Origin: Zygnema circumcarinatum
Lineage: Eukaryota > Streptophyta > Zygnematophyceae > Zygnematales > Zygnemataceae
Direction of reading: 5' to 3'
NCBI GenBank assembly: GCA_037447605.1
Contig: CM074809.1
Coordinates: 1,624,603-1,646,660, forward strand
DNA length: 22,058 bases
The translations under genes were made by a program, and so were the position numbers. Below the pieces are notes generated by a model. It was not told where the DNA came from and ran no database searches. It was given only the letters and a program-made list of their open reading frames with translations. Of this stretch, positions 1-7,113 are shown piece after piece (within the stretch, counting starts at the first letter, position 1; each line of letters begins with the position of its first letter).

Positions 1-509
1 ACTAGCACTATGCACTAAGCAAACTAAATACTAGCCGCTGAAGCACCTCCACGTTCCACCGCGTACCACCGCGTTCCACCTCCATGTCGTCGAGGTCGCT
101 CCGCGCCTTCAGGAGTTCGCTCCGCGCCGCGCGGGAGCTCAGCTCGGGAGGCCGCCATGGGGAGGGGAGCGTCCGTACCGAAACTCCCCTCCGAAAAGCT
201 CCTCCGTCGCTCCGAACCTTCCGCGCGCCTTCGCGCCTCCAATTATCCGTACTAAGCTAACTCATAGCCGCGCGACCTATCGTCGCGTGCCACGTGTCCA
301 CACAACACTTATAAACCTAAGCGGACTCCACTGGTGGCGCGGCCTATCGCCGCCTGCCACGTGTCCTATTCAAACCCGAACGTCTACTGACTCAGAACAG
401 CGCTATAGCGCACTGTTCAGACTGTGACCGTATCTACCAAGGACCGCCGACATCGGCTAAGGACCGTAAAGTGTACTACGTTGTACTATACCCCTTTTGT
501 ACACTACAT
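1..509 (+). repeat. Left terminal inverted arm
   Basis: Left arm of the long-TIR element, truncated by the window start. It carries two direct copies of a CCTATCG..GC..TGCCACGTGTCC block (about 274-300 and 341-365). Near its inner part is a perfect 12-base palindrome GCGCTATAGCGC at 400-411 inside a longer imperfect one. Repeated subterminal blocks of this kind often serve as transposase-binding sites, but that is inference here. Confidence 0.75.
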
Positions 510-510
510 C

Positions 511-845
511 GCCGAAGTGGCCGCGACGTGCCCGCAGGCCGCGCTGGACCTGTGCAGCTTCTACTTCGAATGCCACGAGGAGGCGCCTCCCGTGATCGAT
601 CTGGACGGCGCGCCGGACCAAGCGGTGGGGCCCGCCTTGATGGCGAAGGACGCGAGCACGGGGAAGGGCGTGCCGGCGGTGGTGGCCAGCACGGGCGAGG
701 CGACGTCTCTATGTGGCAGCGCAGTCAGCCTCGGCGACCAGTTCTACATAACGGGACAGCCCTCACACATGCACGTCCGCGCCTTCAACAAGGTAACTTC
801 GTCTGGCCCTTTCCGCATAGCGTTCTCTTCCATACCTGCTGGCTG
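511..845 (+). pseudogene. Captured fragment of a cellular gene, copy 1 (exon end plus partial intron)
   Basis: Between the inverted arms is GC-rich, coding-like DNA. The frame beginning YIAEVAATCPQAALDLC is open to a splice-like AAG|GTAACT at about 790-796 (peptide ending VHVRAFNK). The sequence then continues as intron and stops at about 843, where the right arm starts and a junction TGA closes the frame. No ATG lies upstream in this frame within the insert. I do not recognise the protein family. It reads as an exon 3' end plus half an intron taken from a host gene, and it shares all but about three bases with 1920-2252. Confidence 0.65.
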
Positions 846-1490
846 ATGTGTACAATAGGGGTATAGCCCCGAATAGTACACCGTACGGTCCTTAGCCGTT
901 GTCGTAGGTCCTTAGGAGATTCGGTCCGGGCGTGGACCAACCGACAGTCTTTGTCCCCTAGTGGGAACACTTAGAACTAGTCCTTTGGCCACGTGGCGAG
1001 CAGCTATAGGCCGCGTCGACACTGGAGATATTTAGAGTCGTTAAGGATGTTATGACACGTGGCGCGCAGCGATAGGCTGCGCGTACGACCTAGGTTTGCT
1101 TATTGTTTCTTTGGGTCGACCGTACATTAGTCCGGTGCGTACGGACGAACGCTGGAGTGGCGCGCGCGTTGTCGAGGAAGCTTCTCGAAGGAAGGCAAGT
1201 CGGAGGAGGAGCTTTCTGTACGGACACTCCCCCTCCTGGCCATGGCGACCTAAGGAGGAATTACCGCGAGGAGAGAGGCGAGCGCCTGGAGACGTGGAGC
1301 GTCGCCAGCGACATGGAGGTGCGCGGTGGAACGCGGTGGCGTGCGGTGCAGCGCGGTGGCGAGACATGGCATGCATTAGAACGTGGAGTAGTGCAGCGCT
1401 TAGTACTTAAGTAGGGTTAGACTTAGGTGATTGTAATCTTAATACAGTTACAGCTTAGCTCGTGTTGCTAAGTGTAGTTGCCTGGCTGTA
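846..1490 (-). repeat. Right terminal inverted arm
   Basis: Inverted counterpart of the left arm. It begins with GTGTAC at 846-851, directly after the captured insert, and also holds two CCACGTG/GACACGTGG-type blocks (about 989-1016 and 1052-1080). It is longer than the visible left arm, so the left arm probably continues beyond the window. Confidence 0.7.
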
Positions 1491-1748
1491 TGGGCAGCAG
1501 GGGGTCGGGAGTTAGTCAGAGCTGAAGTAGAAGCCTGAGGGCTGAAACTTGTGCTTGTAACTTCCTTTACTTTATTAAGGAGTTTTGAGGCCGGGTGCTT
1601 TCTCCTTACATTTCCTTACGGTGTTCTTTGCTCATTTGATTTCAGTTATCTTTCAGTGTGTGCACTTGAGAGCTTTCCTTGATTCAGATTGCAAACATGG
1701 CAGTGAGTGAAGTGAGTGAGACGGACCGGGCCTTAATTTACAACAGGC
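1491..1748. other. Region between the element and its second copy; no gene seen
   Basis: AT-richer sequence between the right arm and the second copy. It contains no recognisable coding exon. It could hold the promoter of a chimeric GDSL transcript, but I see no clear TATA box or other diagnostic signal. Confidence 0.3.
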
Positions 1749-2252
1749 CGGCCTATCGCCGCCTGCCACGTGTCCTATTCAAACCCGAACGTCTACTGAC
1801 TCAGAACAGCGCTATAGCGCACTGTTCAGACTGTGACCGTATCTACCAAGGACCGCCGACATCGGCTAAGGACCGTAAAGTGTACTACGTTGTACTATAC
1901 CCCTTTTGTACACTACATCGCCGAAGTGGCCGCGACGTGCCCGCAGGCCGCGCTGGACCTGTGCAGCTTCTAGTTCGAATGCCACGAGGAGGCGCCTCCC
2001 GTGATCGATCTGGACGGCGCGCCGGACCAAGCGGTGGGGCCCGCCTTGATGGCGAAGGACGCGAGCACGGGGAAGGGCGTGCCGGCGGTGGTGGCCAGCA
2101 CGGGCGAGGCGACGTCTCTATGTGGCAGCGCAGTCAGCCTCGGCGACCAGTTCTACATAACGGGACAGCCCTCACACGTGCACGTCCGCGCCTTCAACAA
2201 GGTAACTTCGTCTGGCCCTTTCCGCATAGCGTTCTCTTCCATACCTGCCGGC
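1749..2252 (+). repeat. Near-identical partial second copy of the element (left-arm part plus captured fragment)
   Basis: Positions 1749-2252 repeat 340-843 at a constant offset of 1409 with no gaps. I count three differences: TAC to TAG at 1971-1973, A to G in CACATG/CACGTG near 2179, and T to C at 2249. The copy includes the inner left arm (340-509), the 12-base palindrome and the captured exon, but not the right inverted arm. At 2253 it departs from copy 1 and continues into the rest of the captured intron and the next exon. About 99% identity, against 70-80% between the element's own arms, means a recent duplication of already assembled DNA. Confidence 0.9.
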
Positions 2253-2460
2253 GTGCTGCGATGTATTTCAAATTAAGTGGCGGCATTTATGGCTTGCAGG
2301 CTCCGCGCGCGGCCTTTGAGAGCGAGTGCGTGGGGCTGCCCCTCACGGCCGTGCGCGTGGGCGACCTCAACCTCCGGCCTGGCGACGCCCACCAAACCGC
2401 GTTCCCTGACGCGCGCCGCTGCGTGCTCTTCGCAACCGGCCCCTTGCCCGCCTGCGCACG
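1920..2460 (+). pseudogene. Longer captured gene fragment, copy 2 (exon, complete 98-base intron, next exon)
   Basis: The captured frame runs to K at 2199-2201, then an apparently intact phase-0 intron 2202-2299 (GTAACT...TTGCAG). Exon sequence resumes at 2300 as APRAAFESECVGLPLTAVRV and continues as LFATGP near 2440. In the native frame a TAC to TAG change at 1971-1973 (CSF*FEC) interrupts the first exon; copy 1 keeps the Tyr codon. The family is unrecognised. A retained intron shows capture from genomic DNA rather than by retrotransposition. The 3' limit of the captured part is unclear because the open frame passes without a stop into the GDSL domain. Confidence 0.6.
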
Positions 2461-4703
2461 CAATCATCCTCCCACGCCTTCACCGCCTCCGCCTTCGTCG
2501 CCCCTCCCCCACATTCCCAAATCATACTTTTCCCCCTTTTTGCCGGGGCCATTCGCCGCGCTGTTTGCATTTGGAGACAGTACTATTGACATAGGAAACA
2601 ACAACGATATAGCCGCAAGCCCATTCAAGGCGAATTTCCTTCCGTACGGCATCGACTACATACCCGCCAATGGCCGCTTCACGAACGGAAAGTCCCCCAT
2701 GGACTACGTAGGTGCGCGCAACAATTCTTGTTGATGCTTTACTGCTTTCGTGCTTCATTGCTATTTTTTTCTATGCTTTGGTTGCTTTTCAGCTATCGCT
2801 TGCGCACCCTTGCCTGCCTCTTCGGCTGATCCTGCTTCACTTTCGTAGATGCTGAGCACTTACCGCTTTTTCTTCCTCCGCGACGTCTTGTAACAGCGGA
2901 GTTCTTAGGACAACCTCCGGTGCCCAAATACGACGATTCAAATGCGACTACTTCAGCAGATCACTTTTCTGCAGGGATCAATTTTGCCTCAGCGTGGTCA
3001 GGGGTCCTCACAGAAACAAACTGCATGGCGGTAAGCGGAGGTCCCACCCCCCCATACCCCCTTACTTTTCTGGGTTGCCTATTCGACATGTGTGTAGTAA
3101 ATATTACTGACATTTGGTTCTGTTTGGGTACTCGTTTTTCAACGTGCAGGGAACACTTTGCCTTTCACTCAGTTTCCAAGTTAGCCAGTTCCTGGCTATG
3201 TGTTCGAACTACACTGCAGAGGTGAGTATCCCGTGCATCCTAATTTCAGAGCATTGGCCATACTTAACACTCATTTCAAAAGAAAGTGCATTGACATTCT
3301 CTTCATGACTCGTGCCTGCATGGCTTATGAACCGAGTTGTAGTATCGCACGGCATAAGGAGGTCACTATCAGCTGAATACTGCTCTGATAAATTGCAATG
3401 CCTTTGCGTGCATGAATTGGGAGAGACCAGGAGAAAGCGACGAGTCTATTCATCATCTCATCGGGAGGAAGTGACTACTATTCATATTTTGCGAATCCGA
3501 CAGCAATCAATGCAACAGAATTTGTAGGCAGAGTGATTGATGGACTCGCTGAGACATTGCAGGTGAGAGTAAGTACAGCATGACAGTTAGTAGGTAGTAG
3601 TAGTGTGGATTCAGGAAATGGCTAGTCAGTTCTTCGCTGTCTGTCAGCTGTTGCAAAAATGAATCTGATGGAGGAGAGCGAATTTTGCCACACGTTCGAT
3701 CATGATTCTATCATGCAAACGGTTGTTTTCATCTTTCAGTCTGCAAATCTCAAATCTTAACAAGCCATCTCAGCAACTTTGGGACAAAAAGCTGATCAAT
3801 TGAAAAGTAATTCACAACTAGAGAATGGAATCATGAATCGGTCACAATTTCTTCTAGGTCTCCTCCGTTCCGTTTTATTCGCAGAGTGTTGGCACCTCAC
3901 TACCAGCCGAGTATACCCTCCTCGCCTCCTTGTGAAGCAGACAATCTTGAACACTAACTCGCTGCTACATGATTAATCGGTTAATGTTTTGTTCCCCTTC
4001 CTTTGACAGACTCTGTATGCCGCTGGCGCTCGCAAGTTCCTTGTCACTGAGCAGTATGACATCGGTTGCTCGCCTTTCTTCCTCGCCTCTTCGAATGTGT
4101 CGGAGTCGAACTCTCAGTGCCTCACCCTCGCCACTCCCCTTGTCACAGCACACAATGCAGCCCTAGGACGCCTTCTGGTCGAACTGCAAGCACGGCTCGT
4201 AGGAGCATACTTCACACGTTTCCGTACCCAAGAATACATCTATCACATCACCTCAAATCCAGGCAGCATCGGTAAGTGCCATGCCTACTACTCACGCAAT
4301 CATGAATGTTCGCGAAAACTCCCCGTTGTCACTCTGCAAACATCATTGAATTTTCACTTTTTCATCTCTCTGTCCAATTCATGTTGCCGAGCTGCTCCCC
4401 CATGAACAAGGGGGTTTCCTAATATGTCCTTTGAATCCGTGAAGAACAGATACGATTCTCACAGTGGTGCCCACTGCAGGCCTGTCCAACGGGTTTGAGG
4501 CGTGCTGTGGCGGCGGCCGCTTTGGCGCCGAGATCGAGTGCCGCCTTCCCTCGGCGACGGTGTGCGCGGACCGCGACCAGTTCGTGTGGTGGGACGGCGG
4601 CCACTTGACGCAGGCCGTCTATCGCGACATCGCAAAGCGCCTCGTGGAGGGCGACAGCGGCTTGGTGGCGCCCTACAGCCTCGACGCCATGGCGCTCCTT
4701 TAG
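2261..4703 (+). CDS. GDSL esterase/lipase, 6 exons, 5' end uncertain
   Basis: SGNH-fold hydrolase of the plant GDSL family, which cleaves ester bonds of lipids, cutin or acetylated wall polymers. Exons: up to 2711, 2897-3030, 3150-3221, 3431-3562, 4010-4271, 4480-4703, all with GT-AG introns and one frame ending TAG. Block I is LFAFGDSTIDIGNNND with the nucleophile Ser at 2579-2581. Block II is AGINFASAWSG. Block III is SSGGSDYY, where the usual oxyanion-hole Asn is Ser (3470-3472). Block V is WDGGHLTQA with Asp 4593-4595 and His 4602-4604; EACCGGGRFG precedes it. Family members normally start with a signal peptide about 25-30 residues before GDS. None is present, and no AG acceptor lies between about 2325 and 2560, so the start seems lost or replaced. 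The start given is the nearest in-frame ATG (424 residues). It may be a 5'-damaged gene. Confidence 0.82.
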
Positions 4704-5065
4704 GGCCTCTCTTCGAGCCCTTCTCGTCGCTGCGGTTCTGGCTCTTAAAACCCTACGAGCGAGGGCCGGCCTTCTGGCAGGTGCGCAAGGGAGGTTCAGG
4801 AATGGCCATGCGTTGTTGGGCCGGCTGGGGTTTCTGGTGATTGCTTTAGGTTTGTGAAGGAAGGTACTGCTGTAGACTCCTTCCGTGTGGAGCGAGAAGA
4901 GATCGTGGTCAAGCGGAAACGCATCTTGTCGCTGTAGTTGTGCCACTTTTGACGGAATGTATTAAGGGGTTCCTTTTGTGTGAATGCTTTTGAACGAGAG
5001 TGGAAGTGAGGCGAAGTAGAAGTGTACCCCCTTGGTGGTTTGATGCAATACCCCGCGTGCTCCAA
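4704..5065. other. GDSL 3' flank, no gene seen
   Basis: Starts right after the GDSL stop and probably includes its 3' untranslated region. Open frames on the minus strand here lack family motifs and look like chance openings opposite GC-rich coding sequence. Confidence 0.3.
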
Positions 5066-5135
5066 TCTAAATAACCCTAAAAGCCCTAAAATACCCTAAA
5101 AAACGCTAAAATCCCTAATAACCTTAAATATCTTG
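5066..5135. repeat. Degenerate telomere-like (CCCTAAA)n tract
   Basis: About seven imperfect units of the CCCTAAA type follow one another: AACCCTAAAA, GCCCTAAAATA, CCCTAAAAAA, CGCTAAAAT, CCCTAATA and ACCTTAAAT. The plant telomere unit is CCCTAAA, and spacing of 7-10 marks this as decayed. It is interstitial, next to ordinary genes on both sides, so it is a relic or a chance A-rich expansion rather than a chromosome end. Confidence 0.6.
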
Positions 5136-5339
5136 AAAACCTTGTCGAACTGTCCGCATACAATACGAATTGTTTGTGTTGTTAGCCTTGACCCAATCGC
5201 TTCGACCCAAATGCTTTATAATCGAACCGGACTGCAGCACTCAGTGGCTGCCGTCACACTTTGGGCGAAAAATGTGGCGTATCACTATTGCCATGCATTC
5301 ATTCCCGGCTCTGTGTCGCACGGACGTGGCTTGGCGTGG

Positions 5340-6086
5340 CAATGGTTGAATGCATTGGCAATCAATGGTTGGGTACTAGTCCAACGGTTGATCCAATAGT
5401 CCGCCGTACAGGACCTACTTTGTACCGTACGGTCGCGCTGGTTCACCCGGAGGCGCGCCAGCCAATCACAAGCCGCAACCCGATTCGGCCCCCACGTGGC
5501 AGCGAGCAGGTGGTCCGTACGCTGTTCGTACCGGCCAGCCGGGCGGCCACGCCCGTCGTTTAGACGGGTGCGAATTGTCCCCCTCTGGCGCTAATTACGG
5601 GAAATTTGTTGACTGAGCGGCGGACTTTTCCGACGGAAACGTTTTGGCAATTTCTTCGGAGTGGCCGGCCGGCTACCGGTGATTTCCGCCGGCCGCCCTC
5701 CTGTCGGCGCCGGCCGTCTCCTTCGCAGTCAATAGCCAGTCCTGCTTGTCGGCTAGCGCGCAGACGACGTACGGCCCAACGGTTTTTTGACACGTCCGAG
5801 GGGATCTGGTCGCGTCCTGTGATTGGCCGACACGAGATTTGGAAGTGTGGAGTGTTGGTGATCGTGTTGTACTTCCGCCGCTCCCTCCTCGCGACGTGCC
5901 TCACATCGGTGACCTTCGCGGCTGCTTCTAGGGGCCGCGTTGTTGTGCCGAGGCGTAGTTTTCCGCTCCTAGCTTCGTTTTATTGTGTTTCGGTCCTTTG
6001 TGAGCAGTCCTTCGTGGGTCCACATTTTGCCTTTGTCCATGTACATTTGATGGCCTCGCCATCGCGAGTTCAATGAATGAATGAAT
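5340..6086 (+). repeat. Dispersed repeat family, copy A
   Basis: Its 3' part contains GGCTGCTTCTAGGGGCCGCG (about 5919) and the family core TTTGTCCATGTACATTTGATGGC (about 6033), ending in TTCAATGAATGAATGAATG at 6069-6087. The 5' part (TTGGCAATCAATGGTTGGG, then CCAATAGTCCGCCGT at 5394) matches 21634-21716. The interior (5413-5900) is GC-rich and longer than in the copy near 21.6-22.0 kb. A constant 3' end with a short AATG tail suggests a non-LTR (SINE-like) retroposon, but no tRNA-type promoter boxes are visible, so the class stays open. Confidence 0.6.
5552..5568. repeat. Perfect short inverted repeat
   Basis: CCCGTC, a 5-base loop GTTTA, then GACGGG. It lies inside the GC-rich interior of repeat copy A. 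It is not followed by a T run and has no evident function. Confidence 0.4.
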
Positions 6087-6344
6087 GTTTTTGTTCTGAT
6101 TTGGAAGGCATGCCTCGAGAGTCAAGAGTGTGCGCATAACGGGAGCCCGTCGTATTTAGTCCTCGCAATACGATACGACATTGGAGAGTTTAGTACGCCG
6201 ATATATCTCGGGACGAGAGCGGAAAGCAACAGCGCATTTCCGATAGAAGGTGATAGAAGGTGTGGCCTTGAGATGTTGCATTGGCGCCTAAGCCTCCTGC
6301 GCGCGCAGTTTGGTAGGCAACACGGAATTTCACGAATCGAGGGC

Positions 6345-6450
6345 GAGACATGGGCGAATCGGCATTGGACTCACGGTGGTGATGCCATCGAACGGACATG
6401 GACAAAAACAACATGGGGAACCACGAGAAACCGGTCGTAAAGGACCTTAG
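6345..6450 (-). repeat. Dispersed repeat family, copy B
   Basis: Read on the minus strand it gives GGTCCTTTACGACCGG, TCTCGTGGTTCCCCATG, TTTTTGTCCATG and TTCGATGGCATCACC, ending CAATGCCGATTC. This matches copy C at 9610-9712 almost step by step. It is a 3'-end fragment about 100 bases long in opposite orientation to copy A. Confidence 0.7.
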
Positions 6451-6622
6451 GACAAAACACGAGGCGGATTATCTCCAAACTACGAGCTGAAGTCTGCTTC
6501 TATGCTCAACAACAAAATGTTCCATTGGCTGGTGCTGCTCTGCCCCTGCTCCATGCGCTCGTCTGCGGCGGCGGCGCCATCAGCCAGCCGTAATGAGGGC
6601 CTCGGCACAGCATCGGATGATG

Positions 6623-6653
6623 CACGTCACGTCACGTCACGTCACGTCACGTC
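6623..6653. repeat. (CACGT)n microsatellite
   Basis: About six uninterrupted CACGT units upstream of eIF4E. Each junction makes CACGTCA, the ACGT-core hybrid recognised by plant bZIP factors, so it is both a simple repeat and a possible homotypic site cluster. A short GCAT run follows at about 6668-6682. Confidence 0.85.
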
Positions 6654-6941
6654 CTGCACACGGACGGATGCATGCATGCATGGACGTGCACGTCGCTCCA
6701 ACATTCGCTGCAAAAAAAAAAGCGTTTCCGTGCGCCGGCTTGCTCGAGCTGCTCCGTAAATTTCCAGCTTTCTGCTTGCAACTGGAACTGGAAGGAACTG
6801 GACTCGCCCTGGACTGCGTGTTTCCATGGCTACCGGCCGGCAGGCCCGCAGCCGTGACGGCGACATGGAACGGCTCCAAGCGGTCGCGGCGGCCGCTCGG
6901 AACCCTCGCTCGCTCGCGTGCGAACCTTGAGGCGGAGCTGA

Positions 6942-6958
6942 GGGAGGGAGGGGGAGGG
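6942..6958 (+). promoter_or_regulatory. G-quadruplex motif upstream of eIF4E
   Basis: GGGAGGGAGGGGGAGGG has four runs of at least three G separated by single A, a canonical quadruplex pattern on the sense strand about 155 bases before the eIF4E ATG. If the transcript starts upstream it would lie in the 5' leader. More G runs follow (6966-6985). Formation and function are inference. Confidence 0.5.
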
Positions 6959-7113
6959 CTTTAGGGCCGGGAGGCGGGGGCTTGGGAGAATCTGAAGGTC
7001 TAGCGCCTTGCGCAGGCCACGGGTTTATCGCAGGTATCTAGGCAGGCTGAGTATTCATAACACATACATACATATAGGTTGGAGTATCCTGCTTACTATT
7101 AGCTTGCTTTGAA

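Larger units (their letters stand above)
1..1490. mobile_element. TIR DNA transposon with long inverted arms and captured gene fragment (Pack-MULE-like)
   Basis: The reverse complement of about 846-1490 matches about 1-509 along its length. Matched landmarks are the inner end (left 450-509, right 846-905, both with TAAGGACCGTA and a CCCCT..GTACAC end), the CCACGTG-containing blocks, and the CCACGTTC/CCACCGCG block near 50-90 (right near 1320-1390). Identity looks like 70-80% with small gaps. Very long terminal inverted repeats around a non-transposase, exon-like insert are typical of Mutator-like elements that capture host genes, so Pack-MULE-like is the best class. No transposase is visible. 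The left tip lies outside the window, so no target-site duplication can be tested, and the right tip (1420-1500) is uncertain. The structure is clear; the superfamily is inferred. Confidence 0.75.
1697..2711 (+). other. Uninterrupted chimeric reading frame joining the repeat copy to GDSL exon 1
   Basis: From ATG at 1697 (MAVSEVSETDRALIYN) the frame stays open across the arm sequence, across the captured exon in a non-native frame, through the captured intron and into the second captured exon and the GDSL domain. It ends at the GDSL exon 1 donor at 2712. Spliced to the remaining GDSL exons it would make 612 residues. The first ~290 residues are repeat-derived, largely in an alternative frame of GC-rich sequence where open frames are common by chance. 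It may be only a chance opening. If transcribed, it is a candidate transposon-derived N-terminal extension. Confidence 0.35.

Noticed and set aside
471-866. 131-residue alternative frame over the captured fragment
   Set aside because: It is the +1 shadow of the captured exon's native frame; it has no family motif, and its end is set by the arm junction.
1420-1500. Right-end target-site duplication of the TIR element
   Set aside because: The left tip is outside the window and the right tip is not sharp, so no duplication can be demonstrated.
4419-4946. 175-residue minus-strand open frame opposite GDSL exon 6
   Set aside because: It lies antisense to a clearly conserved exon in GC-rich DNA and has no recognisable motif; a typical shadow frame.
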